DNA from: Chromera velia
Taxonomy: Eukaryota; Sar; Chromeraceae
NCBI GenBank assembly: GCA_018398765.1
Contig: JAHBMJ010005725.1
Location: 1 to 46,318 of the forward strand
Direction: 5' to 3'
DNA length: 46,318 bases
This document shows positions 11,232 through 26,069 of this stretch, piece after piece. Every line of letters begins with the position of its first letter. Positions within the stretch are counted from its first letter, which is position 1. The notes beneath the pieces are model-generated. The model ran no database searches. It was not told the origin of the DNA and saw nothing but the letters and a program-made list of their open reading frames with translations. The position numbers were made by a program, and so were the translations under genes.

Positions 11232-12206
11232 CCCTAGGGGGCCGCACTGTGGGTATACCTAAGCTTCACCCCTAACTTTTCCAACATCCTTTTACACTAT
11301 ATATTATATTCTAAGTTATAAGGTTAAAACTAGTAGATGAAACACATTCTAGAGTGTTATGTTGGACTATTCTCAAGCTTTAGTTTAACTTCAGTCTTGA
11401 GAAATGTCAGTTCAAAGTCGTATCGCCAGGTTCTGTTGGGTTTATTGCTTGTTGGGCTCTGTTGGGCCTTTTATCAGCTGCATAACAGGTCATGAAGCCC
11501 AACAGTGCCCAACAGAGCCCAACAAGGTCCCCTCCCTTCCCTACAAGCTTGTTTTACACGCCAGGTCCACATATCAAAGCATATGAATACAACAGACACC
11601 ATTTAAGACATTCAGCCCTGCACATTGGTGCAGTATGAGCCTGAAACTCTTCGTAAAACGTTCACAATACACCAAAGAAAATGGAGACAAACCTGCACAC
11701 ACAATTATATAGACAAATGCATACTCCTTATGCTTAACCTTTCCAACTCATTCATGAAGTCATCCCCCTTCATCGGCAGTCATTTCGGAGTGATCAATTT
11801 CATTCCACAGACGAATCAAACGTTTTATTTCCTTTATCATGATTGTGCGTGTTATGCATGTTGGGAGCGAACTAGTGTTTGTTTAAGCTGTTGGGCCGTG
11901 TTGGGCTTTCTTGTTGGACGTGTTGTGTGTTGGGCGTGTTGGGCGCCTAACAGCTTCCTGGCAAGGTAAAACCCAACAGTACAACAAGCCCAACAGCCCA
12001 ACAAAACCTGCCGACACGAAGTTTTTCATAAAAATGAATGTATGTTTCTAGCCCAACATAAAAACTAATGTTACTGTCATATTCTCTGTAATTTATAGTT
12101 TTTATTTTTTATGAAACTTCTTGCATAACATTCCTAGATTTTTGTCTGTTTTTCTTTAAAGTCAGGGGTCATGATCTACCTATATGTAGAGTGCGGCCCC
12201 CTAGGG
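11232..12206. mobile_element. Non-autonomous DNA element, CCCTAGGGGGC inverted ends (copy 1)
   Basis: 975 bases with near-perfect terminal inverted repeats: CCCTAGGGGGCCGCACT on the left and its reverse complement on the right. It is flanked by TCGGA on both sides (11227-11231 and 12207-12211). It interrupts the outer Ty3 reverse transcriptase region. The interior is AT-rich with no transposase. Two clusters of GTTGGGC facing GCCCAAC (about 11432-11527 and 11885-12008) can each fold into a hairpin. A second element with the same ends lies at 31250-31840. The superfamily is unclear. Confidence 0.85.
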
Positions 12207-12211
12207 TCGGA

Positions 12212-12385
12212 CCCCCGTCTCATCAACCACCAACCCCAAAAATTTCACCTCTGTCCGAAGCCATGCACATTTAGAGACTTGACGTAGAGCTGGTGTTCCC
12301 TTAAAAGGGAAAGGACTTGGTTGATATGCTCGATATGCTCCTCCGGAGTGCGGCTAAAAACAAGAACATCATCAATAAATACAAC
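12212..12385 (-). pseudogene. Outer Ty3 reverse transcriptase core fragment (fossil)
   Basis: This short piece lies between two insertions. On the minus strand it carries the RT catalytic motif FIDDVLVF, followed by EEHIEHIN and FLGLVVDETGVR, all standard for Ty3/gypsy. The domain continues on the far side of each neighbouring insertion. Confidence 0.85.
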
Positions 12386-12390
12386 AACAC

Positions 12391-12643
12391 TGTGGGCCTG
12401 CCACGAGCGTCGCGCCACGCTAGGGCCGCCGCTGACCTCGCAACGCCGCGTGCGGCCAGTCTGAATAAAGTGACGTCTGACCTTTGCGTACGAAAGTTGT
12501 TCTGTGCCAGTCTCTCGATCGTGGTGTTGGCTGGTCTGAATAGTGGATCAACAGATTGACTCTGCTAGGTCATACTTTAATGTAAGTCTGCCTATGATCT
12601 ACGCTTATCGTAATTGAGCCTCTAATACCGTACGCAGCTTACA
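12391..12643 (+). repeat. 5' LTR of inner Ty3
   Basis: 253 bases, TG at the start and CA at the end, with AATAAA at 12464-12469. It is preceded by the target duplication AACAC. The partner LTR is 18132-18384. Confidence 0.93.
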
Positions 12644-12708
12644 GTCTGGTAGTACAGAGCTGGTTCGGCGAAGGGACAAATCTTTGTTCATTCTGGTTTT
12701 CTTTCTTG

Positions 12709-13980
12709 ATGTCTTTTGAGCAGTTCCAAGTGGAGGTAGGTGCGACTCTGCTACAGGTTCAGCAGGGTCTCACCGCAGTCCAGCAGACCCAGTAGCAGCA
12801 AGGGCAGATACTGGCAGAACTGCAGCAAAGACAGATGGAGCAAGCTGCTGCAGCAGTCCAGCAGCCGATGAATGTACAAGGAGACGGCATGTTGTTTGGA
12901 GGCGGACAGGGTGGTCTACCTCCTCAGGCGCCTGAAGTTCGAGAACAAGTTCCCAGGACTATACTGAAGAATCCGGATGTCTTTGCAGGAGTGTGGGAGA
13001 AAGCGGAAAAGTGGTGCACTGACATGGATGACTGGTTTGTGAATGCTCAGACCGCTCCGGAACGTCAACTCGGTCTGGCCAAGTCTTACTTGAGCCCTGA
13101 ACTTAAGGACTGGTTTGACTTGGTGAAGTTGGAGGACGGCATTAGGTTTCGCGACTGGCCTGCCTTGAAGGACACATTGCTTCATCGGTACAGAGACAAG
13201 CATGTCCGCAGGGCAGCAAAGAAGAAGATCGCAATCTTTAGGTGCACTAGAACTATCAGCGACTACAACAACAAGTTCGACGTCGAGGCGTTGAAGCTGA
13301 AAAAGGCAGGGAGGAGTGAGTGGGACCTCCTCGACAGCTACATTGAGGGTTTGCCACCTGCCGTCATGTTTCAGACCGACAGACAGGAGCCGCAGACTCT
13401 GTAGGAGGCCATGGAGAAGGCCTTGGACAACGAGGCCTGGCTTTAACAGGCATTAGCTCGGGAAGGAAAGTGGGCCAAAGGGGCAGGACCGATTCCAGGG
13501 GGGTCTCCACCGATTGACCCAACTGGACCGGCTCCGATAGAACTCTGTGGGGTGCATCGTGGTATGCCGCTTTGCGACCCCAGATTGCTCCAGGCCCTGT
13601 GGGAGGAAAGATGGAGATGGGGACTTTGCCTCCAGTGTGGTGATCCCAATCACCAGATGAGGCAGTGCTGGAATGGGTTACGCGGTCCCCCACAGGCATG
13701 CGCCATGTACACGTCCCCATTTGGAGGATGGCGGGAACCTCCGCAGCAAGCAGCCCGGTTTCCCGAGTTTCGACGAGAAAGTTCTCCTCCTCGCAGATAC
13801 TATGAGGGGGCTCGATACCCTTCTCCTTATGGGTCACCCTCTGTATCGGGGGGGAGGGAGGAGACTCGTCAGCCAGGCAGGGGGTTCGGAAGCAATGTTC
13901 CTTCGGGGGGACAAGGACGTGCCTTCAGCGATACTCCATCGTTTGGTCGGCGAACGTCTTCACCGCCCCAGGAGTCATAA
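12709..13980 (+). pseudogene. Inner Ty3 gag (fossil)
   Basis: The gag frame begins about 65 bases after the 5' LTR. It has a Gln-rich N-terminus, a retrotransposon gag domain (about 12960-13400, with WCTDMDDWF, KDWFDLVK and ISDYNNKFD), and a CX2CX4HX4C zinc knuckle near 13625-13670 (CLQCGDPNHQMRQC). An Arg/Gly/Ser/Pro-rich tail follows. It is broken in a few places. Confidence 0.8.
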
Positions 13981-13989
13981 CCAGCGCAT

Positions 13990-16900
13990 CGGGTGGGACC
14001 CAGACGAGTGGCGGGAGTGAGAACGATTCCCGGCCGGAGAGAGGATGATCGCGTCGTGGTTCCTCGGGAACCTGAGGTACGTAGAGAAGTTGAGGAAGAA
14101 ATAAGAAATATTGAGGAAGAAGGTGGGGGGTCGGGGGAGGAAGAAGAGGATGATGGTGATGAAAGTTACAGAGAGAGATTTGTTTATCAAGGCACAATTG
14201 CTGGCAGTCCAGTCAAAGTGTTTTATGATAATGGAGCTGATGACATTTTTGTTGATAGCAAGTTTGCACACAATCAGCAGCTCCATATTTACAGGTTTTC
14301 GACCCCTATAAGATGTCGGATGGCGGTGAAGGAGAATGGGAGACTGGACGCTACAGTCAGTGAGTATGCACCTCAAGTGCTTCTGCGCATACAGAGGTAT
14401 TCAGAAATTGTGGGTGCATTGCTTGCTGACCTGGATGGCTATGACGTGATCCTCGGTTAAAAATGGAGTGACGCACACAACGTCGAGCTCGACCATCTAA
14501 CTCGGTCTCTTCGGTTCTCTTTCAAACGCCGTGAAGTGATTTTGAACGGAGGGTACAAGAAAGACGAAAATTGCCCTCCCTTCTTGAATCCTGTGCAGGC
14601 TAGACGTTGCATCAAGAGAGGAGCGCCGTTTCATATCGTGTACATGGAGACGGTGCGCCCATAATCACCTACACAGGAGGAGTGCAAAGTGCAGACAACT
14701 GAAGTAAGTGAATTGGGGGGGAATGGAAAGGGAAGAATGGATGACAAGGGGATTCATGGGTCTGACTTTCTTTCTTCTCTTTCTTCTGATCATCCTGTCT
14801 ATTCTTCTTCCAATCTTTCTGAAGTGCGTGCATTTCTCAATCAACCGGATCCAGAGGTGCCTCGTGATGTGAAAGAAATTGTGGCAGATCATGCGTCTCT
14901 TTTCCTTGATCGACTCTCTCATCTCCCACCGTCCAGAGGTCCTCATTTGGACTTCAAAATTGAACTTGAGCCTGGTCATTCACCTCCTGCGCGTCCACCT
15001 TACCGATTGTCAATAGGAGAGACAGATGAGCTGAGGAGACAGCTAGACATATATCTTGAATAAGGATTTATTCGACCGTCTGCTTCTCCTTATGCTGCTC
15101 CTATTCTTTTCGTACAAAAGAAAGACGGATCGATGAGGATGTGTTGCGATTACACAGGCTTGAATCGCATCACAATAAAAGATAAGCATTCACTCCCTCA
15201 TCCGCAGGAATTAATCGATCGACTCCATGGGGCACGATTTTTCATGACTCTAGATCTACGTCAGTACTATCACCAAATGAGAGTCAGGGAGGAAAACATC
15301 CCCAAGACAGCCTTCACAACGCGATATGGCTCTTTTGAGTGGCTGGTCGTTTCTTTCGGTTTGACGAACACGCCACCTTCTGCGATGAGGCTGATTCAAT
15401 TTGCTCTTCGATCCTGCCTCGATCGTTTCGTTTCGGTGTTTCTGGATGACATCCTCATTTATTCATGCACTAGAGAAGAGCACAAAAAACATATTCACAC
15501 TGTTCTGCATTTGCTTAGTGAGAACAATCTGTATGCTAAGCTCTCAAAGTGCTACTTTATGCAGAGTGAGGTGACCTTTCTGGGCTTGAGAATTTCCAGG
15601 ACCGGGGTTCGACCAGAGGTCAGCAAAACAGAGGTAGTCAACAAGTGGCCGACCCCGAAGAACAGAAAGGGCATGCTCTCTTTCTTGGGGTTTGCAAATT
15701 GGGTGAGGAGATTCGTTCCCCGTTTCAGTGAGAAAGCGGGACCTCTCTATGCTTTGTTGAAAGCAAAGCGGGTGTTTGAGTGGGGAGAAAAAGAAGAGAG
15801 AAGTTTTCAAGCACTGAAAGAAGCAGTCAGAAATACAGTTGAATTATTCATTCCCGATCCCGCCCGCCCGTTTGAAATCTTTGTGGACGCATGCGAATCG
15901 ACTGAGACCTTGGGTGCCGCTTTGATGCAAGAGGATCCGGAGATTGGTTACTTGCGTCCGTGTGCTTTTGCTTCTCGTCGTATGAGCCCAGCAGAATTGA
16001 AGTATTACATTAGAGAGAAAGAATTTCTAGGGTGTGTTTTTGCAGTGAAGACGTGGAGACCATACGTGAATCATACAACCAAGGTGTGGTCGGATCATGA
16101 GTCTCTGAAATATGTGAATATGTCTGCCGATCGCACCCTGATGTCCCCACGTATGCGCAGGTTCGTCTCAAGGTTTGATAAGCTCGGGATTACACCTCGG
16201 TACGTCCCGAGTGCACGAAACAGGGTGGCTGATGCATTAAGCAGGGTGCCTGGGTTGGCCGCACAGACAAAAGAGGTGCAGGAAGAGAGAAAAGACGTCT
16301 GTGAGCTTCTCTTGAATGAAGTGTATGTGCAGCCAGATGAAGAGTTCTTGGGGAAGATAAGAAAGGGGTATGAGGAGGAACAGTTCTGGAGGGAAATAAA
16401 GGAAGCAGTAGAGCATCCTGAGAAAGGAGTGCCTCTGCGACTACGGCTGAGAGTGCAACCTTTTCATATGGAAGACGGATTGCTTTTCTTCAACGATCGA
16501 CTGGCAATCCCGACAGAAAGGCTGCAGAAAAATCTGATTTATGAACACCATGACACAGCCGTGGGGGGACATTTGGGGGGAGAGAAAACTTATCTGAAAC
16601 TGGCTGGCTCTTTCTACTGGCCACATATGTATGTGTCGGTCCAGCAGTATGTGAGGAAGTATGACATTTGCCAGAGAGGGAAGAGACCGACAGAGAAGCA
16701 GCAAGGCCTCCTGCATCCACTTCCAATTCCTGAATTTGCATTTCAGTCATTCTCTCTTGATTTTGTATTTGGACTCCCGAGGGTGTTGTATAAGAATGAA
16801 TGGGTGGATGGAATTCTCTCTGTTGTCGATCGTCTGTCTAAAGCTCTTTGCTTCATTGCAGTCTTCTCAGGAATCACGGCAGAGGGGACAGCAGAGGTAG

Positions 16901-18012
16901 TCTTTGAACGAGTGATCCTCGAGTACGGGATGCCTCAATCGGTGGTGAGTGATCGTGATCCTCGTTTCCTTTCTACTTTTTGATAGGAGCTTGCTCGACT
17001 GTGGAAGACAAAATTGAACATGAGCATGAGAGGGCATCCACAGTCGGATGGACAGACAGAGAGAGACAATCAAAGGATTGAGCAAATGCTGCGCTGTTTT
17101 ATGGATGAACACCAGTCAGACTAGCCGAAGTGGTTGGCTGTGTGTCAGTTTGCATATCGCGATTCAGTTCATTCAGCTCTCAGCATGTCTCCATTCCGTT
17201 TTCTGTACGGCCGCGATCCCATTCGTCTGCCTTCTGTCTCTGTACGAACGAAATCTTTCTGCCCTCCAGCAGCAGAATTCGCAGACGCCAGAGAGGCAGA
17301 AATTATGAGAGCAAAAGAAAGATTGCAGAAGACAAGAGAGCAGATGGCACAACAGGTAGATCCACACAGGAGGGAAGTATCTTTCGAGCCTAGAGAATAT
17401 GTACTTGTTCGTAATTCTTACTTCAAAGGAGATAGAAAGCCAGGAGGAATAGTGAGGAAACTTGAACCGGTGTATTATGGACCCTTTGAGGTAGAAAGAA
17501 AGATACACGACAACGCATATGAGCTCATTTTCCCTGCAGGCATACGGACATACAACGTGATCAATGTCTCCTTCTTGAAAAAGTACGAGAGGGAGAAGAC
17601 TGATCCGTTGCCTGCCATCCGCCTTCCAACCTCTACAAAGGTGGAATATGAAGTTGAAGAAATTCTGGATCACAGGCGGATCGACGGACAGGCGCACTAT
17701 CTCGTCTGGTGGAAGGGGGAGAGTAAGGAGAATGCATCGTGGGAACCGTCAGTCAGCCTCACGCATGCAAAGGAAGCCCTGCATGCCTTCAAGGAGAAAA
17801 GAAGAGAAGCAGCGAAGAAGAAGGCAGGCAGGTATGGGATGGAGTTGAGAAGACGTGTGGTGCACGTTAGTGCAGTCAAGAAGGCCGTATGGAGCGGGGT
17901 GCGAATCTGTCAGTTAGAGACGCAGCTTCTTAGGCTGTGTGCTCTCTGGCTATCTGCTTCTCAGCCTGAAGATGTTGAGAGTGATTCCGAGGACGTCGTA
18001 TACATGTGGTAG
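13990..18012 (+). pseudogene. Inner Ty3 pol with chromodomain (fossil)
   Basis: Domains in order: an acidic linker (about 14050-14160); aspartic protease (about 14185-14460, with VKVFYDNGADDIF); reverse transcriptase (about 14940-15720) with FMTLDLRQYYHQ, the catalytic FLDDILIY and FLGFANWVRRF; RNase H (about 15850-16240) with CAFASRRMSPAE, SDHESLKYV and VADALSRVP; integrase zinc finger (about 16530-16680, YEHHD and later CQRG); integrase core (about 16730-17110) with VVDRLSK, SDRDPRF and SDGQTE-type motifs; integrase C-terminus (about 17380-17600, YYGPFEVE); chromodomain (about 17640-17800) with VEEILDHRR, LVWWKGE and SWEP. This is the canonical chromovirus layout. It has a handful of breaks and is not functional as it stands. 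Confidence 0.88.
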
Positions 18013-18131
18013 AAGAGGCACACTGTGGTGTCGGTCATGGCTTACCGACTTCATTCATGCCTCTATAGTTCGATTTCGATGGTCTGAGTGATTGAGCTGA
18101 GCGTGGACGTCAGCTTCAGAAGGTGGGCAGG

Positions 18132-18384
18132 TGTGGGCCTGCCACGAGCGTCGCGCCGCACTAGGGCCGCCGCTGACCTCGCAACGCCGCGTGCGGCCAG
18201 TCTGAATAAAGTGACGTCTGACCTTTGCGTGCGAAAGTTGTTCTGTGCCAGTCTCTCGATCGTGGTGTTGGCTGGTCTGAATAGTGGATCAACAGATTGA
18301 CTCTACTAGGTCATACTTTAATGTAAGTCTGCCTACGATCTACGCTTATCGTAATTGAGCCTCTAGTACCGTATGCAGCTTATA
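18132..18384 (+). repeat. 3' LTR of inner Ty3
   Basis: 253 bases, preceded by a purine-rich AGAAGGTGGGCAGG tract and followed by the target duplication AACAC (18385-18389). AATAAA lies at 18205. Confidence 0.93.
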
Positions 18385-18385
18385 A

Positions 18386-19640
18386 ACACACTTATCAAGA
18401 AGTGGTCTGAACACATCCATGCTGATGGAAGGTGCATTACACAAACCAAACGGCATCACCAGCTATTTAAAACTGCTGTACCTTATGACGAATGCCGTCT
18501 TCTCCTCGTCTCCCTCCCTGATCCTTGTCTGATGGAAGTATTGCCATAAGTCTAGAGACGAGAAAAATTTCGCGCCATGGAGGCGACTCAGCAGCTCCTC
18601 TGGGTGAGGAATGGGGAATTTGTTGCGGACTATGATCTTGTTGAGTCCCGTGAAGTCGATGCACATCCATTGCATCCTGTCTGCCTTCTGCACAAACAGG
18701 ACTGGTGCAGTATATGGACTTGTCAAAGGGCGGATGTGCCCTTTCTCAAAGTATGAGTCTAACTGCCGTCTTAGCTCGTCAAGCTGACCGTATGACAGTC
18801 GGTAGGGTGCTCTCGCAGGAGGAGAGTGCCCTGCCTCGAGCTTGATCTCACACTCAATCTTTCGGTGGGGCGGGAGACAGGAGACCCGGGAGCTTGTCTG
18901 GGAACCGATCAAAATGTTTCTCGAGAACCGGTCGGACGCTGGGTGGGACCTCTTTGCTCTGGAGGTGCTTTCGGAATCCTGTGTAGGTCGAAGAATTGAT
19001 GGGATGGTCAGAAGGGAAAGATGAAAGGGGCGGTGGGTCTCCGAGCTTACCGGCAGACTGCAGGGAATGCACCCCCAACGTATCACTCACCCGCCCCTTC
19101 CACACTGCTTCGAGGCGGAACAGATGCACACAGGAACTGGGTTTCTTCATCAGCCGATGGACTCCGAGCTCTCTCTGGCTAAAGAAGTCCTCCCCCTCCC
19201 CTTCCGCCGGGTACTCCTCGCTGTCAAGCAGGAGCAAGTCTCTCCCGGTTGGCGACTCACACGCGAGGATCATGAGGGCCTTCTCACGGTAATGTGGGAT
19301 AAGAATGTACTGGTATCCCCAACACAACATCGTAATCATCGTCCAGATCGACTACTGTGAAATCCAGAGGCGCGCTGAAGCCCTGGATACAGAGGGGAAG
19401 GCCTTTGACCTCCTAAAAAATTGGAAGCTGCGGTCCCCCGTTCAACCCGCCTTTGTATACGGTTGGCTCATCGAGATCCCAGAGAGTGAAGCGGTTCGAC
19501 TTGGCAATGGAATGGGCAAGGAAGTTCAAATCTGCCCCAGGATCATACAGACAGCGAACAGGGACCCCTGCTAACCGACCATGGAAGCGGATGAGCTTCC
19601 CCAATGCGTGGGAAGTCTTTATGGAGTAGTATCTACGAAA
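18386..19640 (-). pseudogene. Outer Ty3 protease and N-terminal RT (fossil)
   Basis: On the minus strand: protease (about 19420-19640) with CLYDPGADLNFL; then the start of RT with GHSPPARAPYRL, GHIRPLTSPYTAPVLFVQK, CIDFTGLNKI, KFPIPHPEELL and FFSSLDLWQYFHQ. Near 18400-18450 the MPFGLCNAPS motif is legible, just before the inner Ty3 insertion. The catalytic part of this domain lies beyond that insertion at 12212-12385. Confidence 0.85.
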
Positions 19641-19899
19641 CGGGTAGCCGTTCTGCATGCTTGCATTCTGATTCTGCTGTCGCGACCCCCATAACCCCGG
19701 CGGGAAGTCAGTGACTGGGTGTGCGGCAGGCTGCCACATTTGCTGGTGCTGCATGGGCGAAGGTGCAAGGCTTGAGGGCACCACCGGATCCTGAGGTTGC
19801 ATGAGAGGGTTGCCGACCCCCATATGCCTGAAATTTCGATTGCCAGGACAGGGAGGGGCATTTCGATGCTGCTGTTATTGCTGCTGAAATGACTGGTAT

Positions 19900-20822
19900 G
19901 GGAAGTTTCGGTGCTGCTGGGGGAGGAGACGGTTGTTGGACTTTGGGCACCTGTTCGCCCGGTGGCCCTGTTGGTGGCAGTTGAAACATCTGTCTTCTCT
20001 GATGTGCCTCTGCACCTACTCGTGCGACAGCGTGTATAGGCACAACAATCTATCTATTTCCATCGGTGCAGGCCCATCCATGTTGCGCTGTTGCACCGCA
20101 TGCCCGCTCCCATCGGTGCGCTCGCCTCTGATCAATTGGTCTTCCTCGTCCGCCACTGTCATGACGGCCTTAAGTCCCGTGACTCCCCGACGCTTCACAG
20201 CGAGACGAATGTTAGTTGGCAATCCCCTGAGGTAGTCGTGCAGCAGGTCAGCTTCTGTGACATCCTCAATTTGCATGGCCTTCTCTATAAAGTCATCGGT
20301 GTACTTCTGTACTGTCTTGTTCCCACATTTCATCGCTCAGACTTCCTCTCGCAAACGTGTCTGAGTATTTGGGTCTTTGAATTTCTTCCCAATCCTCTCT
20401 TTGAAATTCTCCCACCCCTGGAACGGCGTTCGAAGGTTTTTGAGCTCGTACCACCTCTGCAGGGGACAGGATAGGTACTGACATACTGCTTCGGATTTCT
20501 CGGCTTCCGACGCTCGCGACAAGCGAAGCCATCTCTCTGTCATACAGAGCCAATCTGGGAGTTGTTTGCGACTGCCTGCGTACGTGAACGGCTCTTTGGG
20601 TTTCAAATTTAACTTCACAGCCGCTGGAGAGCTGTTCTCCGCGGTGCCCTGTTGTGCTGTCACGACTGTCTGCTGGTAGTTGATCAGCTCTTGGTGCAGC
20701 TGTTAATTCTGTTAGGTTGACTGCCCGTTTTGGACCTGCAGTGCCTGGATCTCAGCTTGCTGCTGCTGTTGAGTTTGAATGAGCTACTGGATGAGCTCAG
20801 GAGTGATAGTGGACGGATCCAT
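19900..20822 (-). pseudogene. Outer Ty3 gag (fossil)
   Basis: The frame starts with MDPSTITPEL at about 20822, some 80 bases inside the 5' LTR. A Gln-rich stretch is followed by a retrotransposon gag domain (about 20080-20600, with LPDWLCMTERWLRLS, LQRWYELKNL and LLHDYLRGLP). A classic CX2CX4HX4C zinc knuckle, CFNCHQQGHRANRC, lies near 19935-19985 and is followed by a Gln/His-rich tail. It resembles the gag of the inner Ty3 in layout. It is broken. Confidence 0.82.
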
Positions 20823-20887
20823 CCTGCCTGCACTTCAAACAACGGTTGAGAGGTAAAGCGGGGTCTCCTTGAGGTAGAGGACCGGGG

Positions 20888-20903
20888 CTCTGCTGCTACT
20901 ACA
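20888..20903 (-). other. Primer-binding-like site of outer Ty3
   Basis: On the minus strand, directly after the 5' LTR, the sequence TGTAGTAGCAGAGCC is close to the TGGTATCAGAGC site that many Ty3 elements use with initiator tRNA-Met. The inner Ty3 has TGGTAGTACAGAGC in the same place. The tRNA assignment is inference. Confidence 0.4.
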
Positions 20904-21221
20904 TCAGATTTCCTCCTAGACTAAGAACGTAGTCTAGTTGGAGACTTATCATACCTTACTTCCTTAAGTCTGTCAGTCAGAGTTCACTTTTAAGGACTCC
21001 ATTCAAGCGATATAGATGGACAAAGACTGTACGGCATGCTTCTATTTATTTCTGTATTGTAAGTCTATTATTTCTTTCTCTTTATTGTCAGTCTGTCACT
21101 TAATTCTCTTAGTGCACTTAATTAATGCCGGCCGGGCTTAGTATTGCAAAATTAGTTTCCCAGTCCCAGTTCTAGCAAGTTTGGTGGGTGATCAAGTCGC
21201 CGTACAAGCCACAACGTAACG
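20904..21221 (-). repeat. 5' LTR of outer Ty3
   Basis: 318 bases, the partner of 3552-3869, followed outside by ATAGACG (21222-21228), which also precedes 3552. Confidence 0.9.
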
Positions 21222-21228
21222 ATAGACG

Positions 21229-21466
21229 ATAAAATGTATAGCTGGCTCATACGCCACCGTAGCTTAATCATCCTTCCCCCCCCCCCCCCAAAAAAAAAAA
21301 AAAAAAAAAAAANNNNNNCCCCCCCAAAAAACAAAAAATAAAATAAAAATTGCTGCATATATAGGAAGTAATAGGAAGTTTTAAAAAATGAAGTACCTAG
21401 TGAAATAAAAAATATATATATTGTCTAGTATTTATTAAGATTTTTTTAAAGCAACAAATTGTTGAC
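21229..21466. other. Spacer with poly-C/poly-A run and assembly gap
   Basis: A run of C then A (about 21276-21312) leads to six N (21313-21318) and then C and A runs again. This is an assembly gap at a homopolymer. The rest is AT-rich with no gene. Confidence 0.9.
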
Positions 21467-21471
21467 TACGT

Positions 21472-21732
21472 TGTAGAATATAGGAGGCTTAGGCTACGAT
21501 CAGGGAAGGGACATCTACTTCATAGAAAAGTCTGTCAGTCAAGGAAGTCGGAATAATCGGCTGATTCCGACTTCTGTGTAAAGGTCAGTCAATTTTAAAC
21601 AATCAATCGGATGCAATTCATTCGACTCTACAATATGGATCCACGTGAGCCGTGCGTCTTGGACCCAGCCAAGGCATGTCAGTCCCGATGTGCGCCGTCT
21701 CCCGATCGCATGTACGCCTGCTCAACTTCATA
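21472..21732 (-). repeat. 3' LTR of Copia-2
   Basis: 261 bases, the partner of 27195-27455. It is preceded outside by TACGT. Confidence 0.92.
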
Positions 21733-21799
21733 ATCACCCCCCATGGATTGGCATATATCGAACACATGAATCAATCTATGTAAGAGGCAGGGCAAGCAA

Positions 21800-26060
<4,261 letters not shown>

Positions 26061-26069
26061 GTCAGAAAC

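Larger units (their letters stand above)
12391..18384 (+). mobile_element. Inner Ty3/gypsy chromovirus inserted in the outer Ty3 RT
   Basis: A plus-strand LTR retrotransposon with 253-base LTRs (12391-12643 and 18132-18384), starting TGTGGGCC and ending in TTACA or TTATA. The target duplication AACAC lies at 12386-12390 and 18385-18389. Order: 5' LTR, possible primer site (about 12644-12665), gag with zinc knuckle, protease, RT, RNase H, integrase with HHCC zinc finger and DDE core, chromodomain, purine-rich tract before the 3' LTR, 3' LTR. Each LTR has an AATAAA signal (12464 and 18205). By eye 8 of 253 LTR positions differ, the lowest of the four LTR elements, so it is probably the youngest. 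It is nearly full length but carries a handful of breaks. Confidence 0.92.
3552..21221 (-). mobile_element. Outer Ty3/gypsy chromovirus carrying three nested insertions
   Basis: This is a fossil LTR retrotransposon on the minus strand. Its two 318-base LTRs (3552-3869 and 20904-21221) are flanked by the same 7-base repeat ATAGACG (3545-3551 and 21222-21228), so both ends belong to one insertion. Parts in transcription order: 5' LTR, a primer-binding-like site (about 20888-20903), gag with a zinc knuckle (about 19900-20822), aspartic protease (about 19420-19640), reverse transcriptase (about 18386-19000, then 12212-12385, then to about 11110), RNase H (about 10580-11050), a chromodomain near the 3' end (about 3900-4068), a purine-rich tract beside the LTR, and the 3' LTR. 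The reverse transcriptase region is split by a Ty3 element and a TIR element; a Copia element lies between RNase H and the chromodomain. The copy is clearly broken. By eye about 15 of 318 LTR positions differ, giving an intermediate age. Confidence 0.9.

Noticed and set aside
21276-21345. Poly-A tail of a LINE or processed gene
   Set aside because: The A run sits in a C/A homopolymer artefact beside an assembly gap, and no reverse transcriptase or target duplication accompanies it.
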